Notes: a model not told the origin generated them from the sequence alone. Positions 25,819-35,239 are shown, counted from the stretch's first letter. The stretch is 64,000 bases of DNA from Solibacillus cecembensis (GCF_001439635.1 NZ_LMBZ01000013.1:1-64000), one strand, 5' to 3'. Numbers and translations are program-made.

Positions 25819-27632
25819 GGCATTTCACCATAAGTCCACCTTCCATTCGCCACGTCAACAATCCTTTGTTTTATTTCTAAAAGGTCGAGCGTTTCTAGTT
25901 CGGATAGAAGGGACATTAGTTGAATTTCAGACATGCAATTCGCTTTGCCTACGTGAATTTTTGGATAGACATGTTCTTCCTGAATTTCTGCTGCATTTAA
26001 CAATTCCTCATACATTTTCTCACCCGGACGGATACCAGAGAATTCAATTTCAATTTCATCTTCTGGCAAACCGGATAAGCGAATGAGGTTTTTTGCTAAA
26101 TCTATAATTTTCACTGGCTCACCCATATCAAGTACGAAAACCTCTCCACCGTGTGCCAGTGCACCTGCTTGCAATACAAGTCTAGAGGCCTCTGGTATTG
26201 TCATAAAATATCGGGTCATTTCTGGGTGCGTAACGGTAACGGGTCCTCCTTCAGCAATTTGCGATTTAAACCTCGGTATTACACTGCCACGTGAGCCAAG
26301 TACGTTGCCAAAACGGACTGCCGCAAAGTTCGTATGGCTGTAGGTTGCTAAATTTTGAATAATCATTTCAGCGATTCGCTTTGTTGCTCCCATTACATTT
26401 GGGGGGTTAACTGCCTTATCGGTTGAAATCATCACAAATTTGGAGACACTAAATAAATGTGCAGCTTCTGCTACATTTTTTGTCCCAAAGATATTATTCT
26501 TCACTGCTTCACGTGGATTACATTCCATTAGTGGTACATGCTTGTGAGCAGCGGCATGATAAATTACATCTGGTTGAAACTGTTTAACCACTTCAAAAAT
26601 TCGCTCTCGATTCTGTACATCTGCAATAATCGGAATAAATTCCACGTTTTTGTATTCCTTTTTTTCTGATAATTCTATATGGATTTTATATATTGAGTTT
26701 TCACCGTGACCTAGTAGGATTATTTTCATTGGTTGGAATTGTGCTACTTGACGGCAGATTTCTGAACCTATCGAGCCACCAGCACCTGTTACGAGGATAG
26801 TTTTATTTGTTAGATTATTGGAGAGTGCCAAAATATCGAGTTTTATTTCTTCACGTCCAAGTAAGTCTTCAATTTTTATTTCTTGCATGTCATTAACCGA
26901 AACTTTCCCTGTCATAACATCCTCAATTTTTGGCATGATTTTAATCGTTGCTTTCGTTTCTAAACAGCGCGTATAAATTTCGCGAATCTCCCTTTTACTA
27001 AGAGACGGTATCGCCAATATAATTTCTTCAATTCCTTTATCATGTACAATTCGCGAAATATCTTTCGTTGTCCCACATACGTTAACATCCATCAGTTTTA
27101 AATGTTTTTTATTTCGATCATCATCAACAAAAGCTACCACTTGATACTCTGATGGATTCCGCTTAATACTGCGTAAGAGCATTGTACCCGCTTCTCCAGC
27201 CCCGATGATTAATACTCGTTTTAAATTGCCATGTGGTTTAAATGAAGTACGATCATGTAATATTCTTAATAAGAAGCGAGAGCCACCAATTAATACAATA
27301 TGCAAGAGCCATGTAATAACCATTACACGAAAATAAATATCTCCTTTTATAAAAAATTGCAACATACTTGCTGTTAGAACAGAAATGGTAACCGCATAAC
27401 CTATTGTCAATAATTCCCTAACTGATGCTAAACTCCAAATACGATTATACAGTTGGAAGAAGTAGGCCATAATATGGTGACTAATTAATAAAGTAATGGA
27501 ACTCAGGATGATTAATGAATCAGAATAAATAATTAGAGTAGGGTGCAATAACAAGTAACTAATAAATATGGCTGATAATACGATTAGTGAATCTAGAATA
27601 AAAAATAAAGTGTACCTAGCGGTGTAATTCAC
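25770..27632 (-). CDS. Membrane-bound UDP-GlcNAc 4,6-dehydratase (PglF/EpsC/CapD type)
   Basis: A 620-residue protein: four membrane helices in the first 125 residues, a CoA-binding-like Rossmann domain (LIIGAGEAGTMLL, near 141-153), then the catalytic SDR domain with TGAGGSIGSEI (282-292) and ISTDKAVNPPNVMGATK (402-418), where a methionine replaces the usual tyrosine as in PglF. It forms the UDP-4-keto-6-deoxy-GlcNAc used by the next gene. The start is GTG (27630-27632) behind AAGGTGG. The last 15 residues and the stop are encoded by a mobile-type repeat, so the native C-terminus has been replaced. Confidence 0.92.
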   Translation of the reverse strand: MNYTARYTLFFILDSLIVLSAIFISYLLLHPTLIIYSDSLIILSSITLLISHHIMAYFFQLYNRIWSLASVRELLTIGYAVTISVLTASMLQFFIKGDIYFRVMVITWLLHIVLIGGSRFLLRILHDRTSFKPHGNLKRVLIIGAGEAGTMLLRSIKRNPSEYQVVAFVDDDRNKKHLKLMDVNVCGTTKDISRIVHDKGIEEIILAIPSLSKREIREIYTRCLETKATIKIMPKIEDVMTGKVSVNDMQEIKIEDLLGREEIKLDILALSNNLTNKTILVTGAGGSIGSEICRQVAQFQPMKIILLGHGENSIYKIHIELSEKKEYKNVEFIPIIADVQNRERIFEVVKQFQPDVIYHAAAHKHVPLMECNPREAVKNNIFGTKNVAEAAHLFSVSKFVMISTDKAVNPPNVMGATKRIAEMIIQNLATYSHTNFAAVRFGNVLGSRGSVIPRFKSQIAEGGPVTVTHPEMTRYFMTIPEASRLVLQAGALAHGGEVFVLDMGEPVKIIDLAKNLIRLSGLPEDEIEIEFSGIRPGEKMYEELLNAAEIQEEHVYPKIHVGKANCMSEIQLMSLLSELETLDLLEIKQRIVDVANGRWTYGEMPFNLIQQKSPTTISGV

Positions 27633-27828
27633 TGTTTAGCCACCTTCCATATAATAATACAAAGTATCATTAGGCGTTATTTTGATTATATGATGATCCT
27701 ACTGAACTATATTCCTGAAATTTCTATTTTCTAAAAGAGTTAATCAGTAATCTTCACCAATAAAATCTCTAATTATCTTCTTCCTAAAATAAAGTTAGTT
27801 TCTTATATTCAAATCTTATCCATTGTTA

Positions 27829-28833
27829 TCACATTACTTGATGATTATAGTTTTGCTCAAATCGCCAGGCATCTTTGCACATAGTTTCTAAATCTCTTTT
27901 GGCTATCCAATCTAGTTCTTTTCGCGCCTTTGATACATCGGCAAAGCAGGATGCAATATCGCCTTGTCGACGATCCGTGATTTTAAACCGTATGACAATC
28001 CCATTTACTTCTTCAAATATCTTTATTAATTGTAAAACGCTCGTCCCTTGACCTGTCCCTAAATTATAAATATGGACACCTGCTGTAACAGTATTTAAAG
28101 CGGCCACATGCCCTTCCGCTAAATCCATCACATGAATATAGTCACGCACACCGGTACCATCAATCGTTGGGTAATCATTTCCAAATATATTTAAATACTC
28201 TTGTTTCCCTTTTGCTACTTGCGTTACATAAGGCATTAAATTATTCGGAATCCCATTCGGTGCCTCGCCAATCAACCCACTATTATGTGCGCCTACTGGA
28301 TTAAAATAACGTAGCAACGTAACGGTAAATGAAGGGTTAGCATTCGTAATATCTGTCAATATTCGCTCACACATAGCCTTCGTTTCACCATAAGGATTTG
28401 ACGTCTGAGAAAAATTCATTGTCTCAACAAATGGTACATGATTTCCCCCATATACCGTCGCTGACGAACTAAATACAAATCGACGAACATCGTATTTCAA
28501 ACAGGCATTTATCAAAACAAGTGTACAAACAAGATTATTTTGATAATACATGAACGGCTTCTCAACTGATTCTCCAACCGACTTCAATCCAGCAAAATGG
28601 ATCACACCATCAATGCTATTTTGTTGAAAAATCTCCTCAACAGCTTGTGTATTTGTTACATCAATTTCATAAAAAAGGACTTCTTTATTTGTAATGGTTT
28701 TGATTTTCTCTAAGGATTCTCTTTTACTATTACTAAGATTATCAGCGACAATCACCGAATACCCTGCTTCGAGTAACGCTATACAAGTATGTGTACCGAT
28801 GTATCCTGCTCCGCCAGTAACTAAAATATTCAT
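27829..28833 (-). CDS. galE: UDP-glucose 4-epimerase
   Basis: Interconverts UDP-Glc and UDP-Gal (possibly the N-acetyl forms), supplying hexoses for the polymer. Motifs are TGGAGYIGTHTCIALLEAGY, VIHFAGLKSVGES, SSSATVYG and the catalytic YGETK, with YFNPVGAHNSG. Length is 334, normal. ATG with AAAGGAGG upstream. It is the first gene of the locus after the ymdB terminator, but a gap of almost 200 bp separates it from the dehydratase gene, which may have its own promoter. Confidence 0.94.
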   Translation of the reverse strand: MNILVTGGAGYIGTHTCIALLEAGYSVIVADNLSNSKRESLEKIKTITNKEVLFYEIDVTNTQAVEEIFQQNSIDGVIHFAGLKSVGESVEKPFMYYQNNLVCTLVLINACLKYDVRRFVFSSSATVYGGNHVPFVETMNFSQTSNPYGETKAMCERILTDITNANPSFTVTLLRYFNPVGAHNSGLIGEAPNGIPNNLMPYVTQVAKGKQEYLNIFGNDYPTIDGTGVRDYIHVMDLAEGHVAALNTVTAGVHIYNLGTGQGTSVLQLIKIFEEVNGIVIRFKITDRRQGDIASCFADVSKARKELDWIAKRDLETMCKDAWRFEQNYNHQVM

Positions 28834-29079
28834 TGGAGTACCTCCTTTGTTTTAAAGAATACGTTTCTACAAACTATCAAATTAATAAACGTCTATAGGA
28901 ATTAGCTTATTCACGATAAAATTTATATATTACCTTTCCCCCAAAAAAAGGATTGAATCTTGTAATCGACAAAGTTCAACTTATTTCCTTAATCGCCTAA
29001 TATATACCCTCGTTTAAATATCCTATAATTCACTTTCATTCGGTAGAATTGTATTAGGATTTTTAAAGGTATTTAATAG
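28834..29079 (-). other. Leader region of galE and the polysaccharide locus
   Basis: No gene is seen. The stretch must hold the promoter of galE, because the ymdB terminator lies upstream of it. Several AT-rich -10-like strings occur, but none has a well-spaced -35 box, so I do not place a promoter. It ends in a strong ribosome site at about 28840-28846. Confidence 0.5.
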
Positions 29080-29138
29080 AAAAAAACACCTTTTCGTTGA
29101 ATGATGGGATAAGACCCATTCTATCAACGAAAGGTGTT
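29080..29138 (-). terminator. Intrinsic terminator of ymdB
   Basis: AACACCTTTTCGTTGA (29085-29100) pairs with TCAACGAAAGGTGTT (29124-29138) with one bulge. An inner ATGGG/CCCAT pairing extends the stem, and the minus strand continues into a run of T. It insulates the polysaccharide locus from the housekeeping unit upstream. Confidence 0.85.
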
Positions 29139-29166
29139 CAATTTAGTGAAATTTTATATTCATTAT

Positions 29167-29964
29167 TTATGGCTGAAACGGATTGTCTGCATTAATATAT
29201 ACACGTTCATGACGTACGGCTTTTCCTGTTTTATCATCTAGTTCGACAAAAAATGCACTTAATACTTCACGGCCGCTTTTCGGCACTTCATAACGCGCAG
29301 GCATATTCGTTTGGAATTTATACAATACATTTTCTTTCCCCATACCAAGAATTTCATCGTACGGTCCAGTCATACCAACATCGGTAATATACGCTGTACC
29401 ACCTGGGTAAATGCGATTGTCTGCTGTTTGTACATGCGTATGCGTACCAACAACAACGGATGCACGGCCATCTAGATGCCATCCTAGTGCAATCTTCTCA
29501 CTTGTTGCTTCTGCGTGGAAATCGACAAATACTAATGGTGACGTTTTACGTGCTTCTGCTACTAACTCCTCTGCCATCGCAAATGGATCTTCATGAGGTG
29601 GCAGGAATACTCGACCATGTAAATTAATGACTGAAATTGTTACGCCATTTTTTGATACTTGTACCATTCCCTGGCCTGGAGCGTCTTTTGAAAAGTTCGC
29701 TGGACGGATTAAATAGTCCGCATCATCAATAAATTCAAATATGTCTTTGTTGTCCCACGTATGGTTGCCCATCGTAATAACATCCACACCCATTTGTAAT
29801 AAATCATTATAAATCGAACGTGTAATACCACGACCTGCTGCAGCATTTTCGCCGTTTGCAATGACAACATCTACTCCATATTTTTTCTTTAGACGTGGTA
29901 GGTATTTCTCTACTGCGTCACGACCTATCGAACCTACGATATCGCCGATAAATAAAACCTTCAT
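29167..29964 (-). CDS. ymdB: YmdB metallophosphoesterase (2',3'-cAMP phosphodiesterase)
   Basis: Di-metal phosphodiesterase acting on 2',3'-cyclic nucleotides; in B. subtilis it governs the switch between motility and biofilm formation. Metal-ligand motifs are all visible: FIGDIVGSIGR, ANGENAAAGRGIT, ITMGNHTWDNKD, VDFHAEATSEK and VGTHTHVQTADNR. Length is 265, normal. In B. subtilis the order is rny-ymdB-spoVS. Here rny and ymdB are split by a 3-kb insert, and ymdB and spoVS by the polysaccharide locus. Confidence 0.95.
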   Translation of the reverse strand: MKVLFIGDIVGSIGRDAVEKYLPRLKKKYGVDVVIANGENAAAGRGITRSIYNDLLQMGVDVITMGNHTWDNKDIFEFIDDADYLIRPANFSKDAPGQGMVQVSKNGVTISVINLHGRVFLPPHEDPFAMAEELVAEARKTSPLVFVDFHAEATSEKIALGWHLDGRASVVVGTHTHVQTADNRIYPGGTAYITDVGMTGPYDEILGMGKENVLYKFQTNMPARYEVPKSGREVLSAFFVELDDKTGKAVRHERVYINADNPFQP

Positions 29965-30113
29965 TTATATAACCACACTTTCTATCTTGTAGCATTTATT
30001 TTAGCATTTAAATGAAGGAAAACGCAAACCGCGCTGAAATTCAGTTGCAGAAATAAATTAATTTACTCATTATCTATCGACTATCAATATAACCTTTATC
30101 ATCAAAAATAGGA

Positions 30114-30152
30114 TTAAAAAAATTACCCTTTGAAAATTTCAAAGAGTAATTT
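30114..30152 (-). terminator. Intrinsic terminator after the PHP gene
   Basis: AATTACCCTTTGAA (30121-30134) pairs with TTCAAAGAGTAATT (30138-30151) with one mismatch, and seven T follow on the minus strand. Confidence 0.8.
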
Positions 30153-30202
30153 ATCTGTTCTGTTGCATATTCAATCGTATGGATGTCATGATACTACTCA
30201 CT

Positions 30203-30937
30203 TCAGTCAATCCTTTGCTTCCCTTGCTCCACCTTGTCAAAAATCATCGTTCTCACTTCAGCAAAATGGCCCTGGCTCAATTTTTTTATAACCGTCACCC
30301 ATTTCGTTACCTTATAGGCCTGAGGAATACATGGCTGCTTTACATGTACAACTGATGGGATACTTCGCAGGAATTGTTCTGCTGTTCGAAAATTAGGTAT
30401 CAAATTATAGTTTCGACCTAGCTCAAAAAAAGTATGGGCATCGCTTCCAACTAACCGATGTAATTTCGGATATTTTTTAGCAATTAATAATTGTTTTTCT
30501 GAAAAATAACTTTCACTATTTCTGCCATTATGAATTTCAATCAGATCTATTAAATCAATATTTTTGCTAATTTCAATTTCTGGTAATACCGTTTTATATC
30601 TTTGTTCATCATATGGATGTGGAATATAGACAAGACCACCCTGCAGCCTAATTTGTACCATCGTTTCTCTAACTGGTAGGCCCGGCTCAATTCTTTCCTT
30701 AAGGAACAGTCCAATAACCTCGCCATTTTCTGTAGATATTTCTTCTCCAATAACGACCGATATATTATATTTCTCTAAAAATTTACGATAACGCAGCGCT
30801 CCATCAATTTCATTATGATCTGTAATCGCTACTACATCGATTCCTCTCCGCTTTAACATGAATAAATACAACCATTTATTTAACAAACTATCATGGGAAT
30901 ATGCTGTATGTGTGTGTACTTCGAATCTTTTTTTCAT
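30203..30937 (-). CDS. PHP-domain metal-dependent phosphoesterase (TrpH/YciV-like)
   Basis: A 244-residue PHP protein. Metal-site motifs are in order: FEVHTHTAYSHDS, AITDHNEIDG, GEEISTENGEVIG, YIPHPYDEQR, IEIHNGRN and VGSDAHTFFELG. It resembles the TrpH group, whose known members hydrolyse nucleotide phosphodiesters such as pAp or short RNA, and is distinct from the YwqE phosphatase next door, which also has a PHP fold. Its location beside the LCP and phosphatase genes suggests cell-surface polymer metabolism, but the substrate is unknown. Confidence 0.82.
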   Translation of the reverse strand: MKKRFEVHTHTAYSHDSLLNKWLYLFMLKRRGIDVVAITDHNEIDGALRYRKFLEKYNISVVIGEEISTENGEVIGLFLKERIEPGLPVRETMVQIRLQGGLVYIPHPYDEQRYKTVLPEIEISKNIDLIDLIEIHNGRNSESYFSEKQLLIAKKYPKLHRLVGSDAHTFFELGRNYNLIPNFRTAEQFLRSIPSVVHVKQPCIPQAYKVTKWVTVIKKLSQGHFAEVRTMIFDKVEQGKQRID

Positions 30938-31124
30938 CTAATCTGCCTCCATTTCACATTGTATTAGCGACCATTTCTATATTTGGTAAATAAAATACCT
31001 TTAGCTTGTGTAAACCGCGCTATTGATAAGCAATTCTAACGTTTTTAATTTGTATTGCTCTACTCCAGGTTGGTCACTCAGGCGTTGCCGTACGACGCGG
31101 CATTCTTAGCCTGAGTTCCTCTAT
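30938..31124. other. Gene-free stretch with a nested hairpin
   Basis: No gene is seen. CTCAGGC (31077-31083) pairs with GCCTGAG (31109-31115), enclosing an inner TGCCG/CGGCA-type stem. It abuts repeat copy A, as a palindromic tail also abuts copy B at 36659, so the two may be parts of one composite repeat. Confidence 0.5.
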
Positions 31125-31222
31125 TTCAGCTGGGGTTTGCCCCCCTCTGAATAGAATTGCATATTTAGCATTCATCCCCCCTCTTATAAAAGTAGGGGGA
31201 TGAATGCTGAAGCAAGTTAAAT
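31125..31222 (-). repeat. Copy A of the palindromic repeat (about 100 bp, degenerate)
   Basis: Read on the minus strand it begins ATTTAACTTGCTTCAGC and ends GCTGAA. It shares GGGGGATGAATGC, AAATATGC and ATTCTATTCAG with copy B. GCATTCATCCCCC (31168-31180) and GGGGGATGAATGC (31195-31207) form a perfect 13-bp hairpin. The far terminal repeat is mostly lost. Confidence 0.8.
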
Positions 31223-31238
31223 TGGATATATGAGTGAG

Positions 31239-31346
31239 TTAGTAGTAGTTATTCGAGTATGATTGTTGAGGTAGGCGTTTTATGACGCCGTATAGTACGG
31301 TTGCATCTTTTGCTACGGATTGACTAGAATTTTCATCTTTAATCGA
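31239..31346 (-). pseudogene. Out-of-frame C-terminal tail of the LCP gene (possible frameshift)
   Basis: Immediately after the LCP stop codon a second frame stays open for 36 codons: SIKDENSSQSVAKDATVLYG, then VIKRLPQQ, then SYSNNYY and TAA. Removing one T from GATTAAA at the LCP stop would join it to ...HLALD and give a hydrophilic C-terminal extension. It may therefore be a real tail lost by a one-base change. No ribosome site supports it as a separate gene. Confidence 0.35.
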
Positions 31347-32247
31347 GTGCTAAATGTTTTTTTAATGTTTCTTGTAATAATTCAAGTTCTGTATCATTTA
31401 ATAAATAATAATAAATGCCGTTCATCTTTTTTCCTGTACCATCTATTAAATAATGCTGCTCGATGTTTTTAAAGCTATTCGAATAATTTTTCCGCATCGC
31501 TAACATCTCATCTAACATTACATTCGTTTCAACATGGTTTTCCAATGTTTTTAATATCGATTTATAATTTACAATGGTATTTACATGCAAACTATTTTGC
31601 ATAACCCCTTGAATGATTTGCTTTTGCCGATTTTGTCTGCCGAAATCTCCTTCTGGATCGTCATAGCGCATGCGAACATATTTCAATGCACTTTCACCAT
31701 CTAGTTGCAATAGACCTTTTTGAAAGTGTTGCCCTTCGTAGTCAAAATCCAATTTATTTTCAACCGAGATATCTCCCACAATATCAATTAGTTCAACAAA
31801 ACTTTCCATATTTATTTTTGCTACGTAATCAATCGGGATATCTAATAAATGCTCAACGGTTTTCACCGACATTTCCACTCCACCAAAGGCATATGCGTGA
31901 TTAATTTTGTCTTGAATATTTTCCCCTATAATTTCCGTATACGTATCACGCGGAATGCTTAGTAGTTTTGTTGTTTCTAGTGTAGGGTTCACCGTTAAAA
32001 CAATCATTGTATCAGAACGACCTTGATCTCCTTGGCGTTCATCCACTCCTAAAATAAGCACGGAAAAAGGGTCGCCTAAATCAACATTTACCACTACTTC
32101 CCTCGATGCGGGTAACTCCGCTATTACTGGGATATACATTTCATTTGCTGTCGTTTTTACGTCGTGATAAATTGTAGAAAATACAGTAGCAATCACACCA
32201 CTAGTAACCAATATTAGTACGGCTATAATTTTATAAGTTCTTTTCAT
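31339..32247 (-). CDS. LytR-CpsA-Psr (LCP) family glycopolymer transferase
   Basis: Extracytoplasmic enzyme moving undecaprenyl-linked polymers onto peptidoglycan. A signal anchor occupies residues 6-26. The LCP domain shows SVLILGVDERQGDQGRSDTM, LLSIPRDTYTEI, KINHAYAFGG and the arginine-rich YVRMRYDDPEGDFGRQNRQK. Length is 302. ATG with GGAGGG upstream. It lies 94 bp after the YwqE-like phosphatase. A plausible role is anchoring the polymer made by the large locus to the wall. A possible lost C-terminal tail is described separately. Confidence 0.93.
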   Translation of the reverse strand: MKRTYKIIAVLILVTSGVIATVFSTIYHDVKTTANEMYIPVIAELPASREVVVNVDLGDPFSVLILGVDERQGDQGRSDTMIVLTVNPTLETTKLLSIPRDTYTEIIGENIQDKINHAYAFGGVEMSVKTVEHLLDIPIDYVAKINMESFVELIDIVGDISVENKLDFDYEGQHFQKGLLQLDGESALKYVRMRYDDPEGDFGRQNRQKQIIQGVMQNSLHVNTIVNYKSILKTLENHVETNVMLDEMLAMRKNYSNSFKNIEQHYLIDGTGKKMNGIYYYLLNDTELELLQETLKKHLALD

Positions 32248-32341
32248 CGCAACCCTCCGAGAATTTTAGGTATTGTATAATCTATTACATATCTTTAAAC
32301 TTATGTGATTTTATAGTGTTTTATTCATCCAAATCTATTTC

Positions 32342-33106
32342 TCAGATAATTTTCCACCATTTCATAGATTCTACTTTTTCAGGTTCATAGTAAAAAAACG
32401 GTTCATTTTTTAGGATTCTCGAATTATTTTCAAGGAGAATATCTACCGCCTCTCCTTCCTTTTTCTTTTCTAAATAAAAGAGCCCCTCATTAAATAAAAA
32501 TGGGCGCGTTGTATCATTATGAACATCCGAACCATACGTATGCACTAAGTTTGCTTTTACTAAATTTAAAGCAAATTTTTGTACGGTCCTTCCGAATTGT
32601 CCTGTCAAACTGCCGGCAGTCAGCTGTGTTGTAGCACCTGCATGTACGAGTCTAACTAATTTTTCCGGATTTTCTTGAAATACTTTATTACGCTCTGGGT
32701 GAGCAATGATTGGGATAATTCCTTTTTCTTGTAGTAGTTGAATGATTTTTATTGTGTACTGTGGCACGAAACGGGATGGAAGTTCAATTAGAAGGTAATT
32801 TGAATTGGCTAATGTAAAGATCTGCTGCATCGAATAATAGGAGAGTAATTTATCATGTAACCGCACCTCATGCCCTGTATGAATCGTTAGCGGTAGTTGA
32901 TTTTTTATTAGTTCCTCTTGCAATTGTTGGACACCCTTTGCTGTAGCTGCTACATCAACATGATACTGTGGATGCATGTAATGTGACGTAGAAATAATAT
33001 CTGTTATCCCTGCTTTTAATACTTGTTCGACGACGCGTAAAGCTTGTTCCATATTTTTCGGACCATCGTCAACATTCCACAACAAATGACTATGTGTATC
33101 GACCAT
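32342..33106 (-). CDS. ywqE: Tyrosine-protein phosphatase, YwqE/CpsB/CapC type
   Basis: Manganese-dependent PHP-fold phosphatase that dephosphorylates BY-kinases. Motifs are VDTHSHLLWNVDDGPKN at the N-terminus, TSHYMHPQY, HTGHEVRLHDKLLS, PIIAHPERN and YGSDVHNDTTRPF. Length is 254, normal. In most loci this gene is beside the kinase; here the kinase lies 30 kb away at the other end of the polysaccharide locus, so the two must be controlled separately. AAAGGGAG precedes the ATG. Confidence 0.93.
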   Translation of the reverse strand: MVDTHSHLLWNVDDGPKNMEQALRVVEQVLKAGITDIISTSHYMHPQYHVDVAATAKGVQQLQEELIKNQLPLTIHTGHEVRLHDKLLSYYSMQQIFTLANSNYLLIELPSRFVPQYTIKIIQLLQEKGIIPIIAHPERNKVFQENPEKLVRLVHAGATTQLTAGSLTGQFGRTVQKFALNLVKANLVHTYGSDVHNDTTRPFLFNEGLFYLEKKKEGEAVDILLENNSRILKNEPFFYYEPEKVESMKWWKII

Positions 33107-33231
33107 TGCATTACTCCCTTTAGTTCCAATTTAGTTAACAATGTTTTTCTTCACTTTAAATGTTAATTACCGTATAGATCCACTTTTTACAGATGCCACA
33201 CATCCTATGGTATAAAAACCACATAATGGGT

Positions 33232-33261
33232 ATATTATTTAGTATAGATTGGAATGATCAA
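33232..33261 (-). promoter_or_regulatory. Possible promoter of the YwqE/LCP genes
   Basis: TTGATC (33256-33261) and TAATAT (33232-33237) are separated by 18 bp on the minus strand, downstream of the rny terminator and about 125 bp before the phosphatase start. Four of six matches in each box. The rest of the 337-bp gap shows no gene. Confidence 0.35.
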
Positions 33262-33343
33262 TATTATTCTTAAATTCAAAAATATTCCACTTCCCTTTGT
33301 AATGTTCTAGATATTTGCTTATCATATGTTGAAATAAAAAACG

Positions 33344-33384
33344 AAAAAAACACCCATTTGATAATAAAAATCAAATGGGTGTTT
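33344..33384 (-). terminator. Intrinsic terminator of rny
   Basis: AACACCCATTTGAT (33349-33362) and ATCAAATGGGTGTT (33370-33383) are perfect 14-bp arms, followed on the minus strand by a run of seven T. Confidence 0.9.
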
Positions 33385-33443
33385 CGTTATTTTTCGATAT
33401 AATTGCAAGTTGCCCTCATGCTTCCTACGTAAAATATAATGAA

Positions 33444-35000
33444 TTATTTCGCGTATTCGACAGCACGTGTTTCACGGATTACCGTTACTTTAATATGCCC
33501 TGGATAATCCAGCTCTTCTTCAATTCGTTTTCGAATATCACGTGCTAAACGATGTGAAGCCAGATCATCAATTTTCTCTGGTTGTACAATAATACGTACT
33601 TCACGACCTGCTTGAATCGCAAATGATTTTTCAACACCTTCATAGCTTTCAGAAATTTCCTCCAGCTTTTCAAGACGACGAATGTAGTTTTCAAGTGTTT
33701 CACTTCGGGCACCTGGACGGGCCGCTGACAATGCATCGGCTGCCGCAACAAGCACTGCAATAACAGAAGTTGCTTCCGTATCTCCGTGGTGAGAGGCAAT
33801 CGAGTTGATAACAACTGGATGCTCTTTATACTTCGTTGCAAGCTCCACACCAATTTCTACGTGACTACCTTCTACTTCATGGTCAATCGCTTTTCCGATG
33901 TCATGTAGTAATCCTGCTCGACGTGCTAATGTTACATCTTCACCTAGCTCAGCAGCAAGTAAACCTGCTAAATGCGCAACCTCAACCGAGTGCTTTAAGA
34001 CGTTTTGACCATAACTTGTACGGTATTTCATGCGCCCAAGAATTTTCATTAAATCTGGGTGTAAGTTGTGAATGCCTACTTCAAATGTAGTCTGCTCTCC
34101 CGTTTCACGGATTTGTTCATCCACTTCACGACGAGATTTTTCAACCATTTCTTCGATACGTGCTGGGTGAATACGACCATCTTGAACTAGTTTTTCAAGT
34201 GCTAGGCGCGCTGTTTCACGACGAATTGGATCGAAGCCAGATAATATAACTGCTTCTGGTGTGTCATCAATAATTAAATCGATACCCGTAAGCGTTTCCA
34301 GTGTACGAATATTACGTCCTTCACGTCCGATGATACGACCTTTCATCTCATCGTTCGGTAAGTTTACAACCGACACTGTTGTTTCAGCAACGTGATCCGC
34401 TGCAAAACGTTGTAAAGCAAGCGATAAAATTTCACGCGCTTTTTTGTCAGAGTCTTCTTTCGCGCGCGTTTCAGATTCTTTTGTCATGACAGCGATATCT
34501 GTTGAAAGTTCTTTTTCAACTTCCTTCAGAATAATATCCTTCGCTTCTTCACGAGTAAGTGCTGCAATGCGCTCAAGCTCTGTTTTTTGGCTTGCAACCA
34601 GTTCTTCCACTTTGCTTTCCAACTGTTCAATATGCTGTTGTTTGCTTGTTAGCGCTTCATCTTTGCGCTCCAAGCTTGTCTCTCTTTTGTTCAGAGCATC
34701 ATCTTTGCGGTCAAGATTTTCTTCTCTTTGCAATAAACGGTTCTCTTGTTTTTGAAGCTCGCCACGACGGTCACGGATGTCATTTTCTGCTTCAGTACGA
34801 AATTTGTGAGTTTCATCCTTTGCTTCAAGTAGTGCTTCTTTTTTCAGTGCATCTGCTTCACGTTTCGCATCTTCAACGATTTGCTCTGCAACATGCTTGG
34901 CACCAGTCACTTTTGATTCATTCACTTTTTTCATGTAGACATAGATAACAACACCACCGACAGCGAGTCCTAGCAAAACAAGGAGTATTGATTTAACCAT
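33444..35000 (-). CDS. rny: Ribonuclease Y
   Basis: Membrane-anchored endoribonuclease initiating mRNA decay in Firmicutes. The 518-residue product has an N-terminal membrane helix ([20 protein letters not shown]), a long charged coiled coil to about residue 200, a KH domain ([17 protein letters not shown]), and an HD domain with [10 protein letters not shown] followed by ASHHGD. The start is ATG behind AGGAGG. A strong promoter and a leader hairpin precede it, and a perfect terminator follows. Confidence 0.97.
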   Translation of the reverse strand: MVKSILLVLLGLAVGGVVIYVYMKKVNESKVTGAKHVAEQIVEDAKREADALKKEALLEAKDETHKFRTEAENDIRDRRGELQKQENRLLQREENLDRKDDALNKRETSLERKDEALTSKQQHIEQLESKVEELVASQKTELERIAALTREEAKDIILKEVEKELSTDIAVMTKESETRAKEDSDKKAREILSLALQRFAADHVAETTVSVVNLPNDEMKGRIIGREGRNIRTLETLTGIDLIIDDTPEAVILSGFDPIRRETARLALEKLVQDGRIHPARIEEMVEKSRREVDEQIRETGEQTTFEVGIHNLHPDLMKILGRMKYRTSYGQNVLKHSVEVAHLAGLLAAELGEDVTLARRAGLLHDIGKAIDHEVEGSHVEIGVELATKYKEHPVVINSIASHHGDTEATSVIAVLVAAADALSAARPGARSETLENYIRRLEKLEEISESYEGVEKSFAIQAGREVRIIVQPEKIDDLASHRLARDIRKRIEEELDYPGHIKVTVIRETRAVEYAK

Positions 35001-35040
35001 AGCGTTCTCCTCCTAAGCCCATATGTCTGATGTTTAAGAC

Positions 35041-35071
35041 GGCAAAATCGTCCTATAAAAGACATTTTGCC
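35041..35071 (-). promoter_or_regulatory. Hairpin in the rny mRNA leader
   Basis: GGCAAAATCGTC and GACATTTTGCC form an 11-bp stem with one bulge, in the transcribed leader between the rny promoters and the ribosome site. There is no T-run on the minus strand, so it is not a terminator. It may protect the 5' end or serve autoregulation by RNase Y. Confidence 0.5.
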
Positions 35072-35106
35072 TATTCCATTTCAAAATTTAGAAATTATAC
35101 ATGTTA

Positions 35107-35135
35107 ATTGTATAATTCCAATTTAGCAATGTCAA
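35107..35135 (-). promoter_or_regulatory. SigA-type promoter of rny
   Basis: On the minus strand TTGACA (35130-35135), a 17-bp spacer and TACAAT (35107-35112). A second overlapping candidate, TTGGAA with TATAAT at 16 bp, lies about 12 bp further downstream. Leader length is about 100 nt. The remainder of the 325-bp rny-recA gap contains only the leader hairpin and the recA terminator. Confidence 0.75.
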
Positions 35136-35239
35136 GATTAGCCGCATTGCATATGATTTTTATATCTTAGTTCCTGCGCAATATGGCTCATTCCAAATGT
35201 TGTAAAACAATTTTTGCGCTATGAAAAGCGTCCAATATG

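Noticed and set aside
28834..29079. SigA promoter of the polysaccharide locus
   Set aside because: Several -10-like strings occur, but none has a -35 box at 16-18 bp with more than three matches.
34559..34948. Plus-strand open frame opposite rny
   Set aside because: It lies entirely opposite the coiled-coil part of rny, has no ribosome site, and has the repetitive composition of an antisense shadow.
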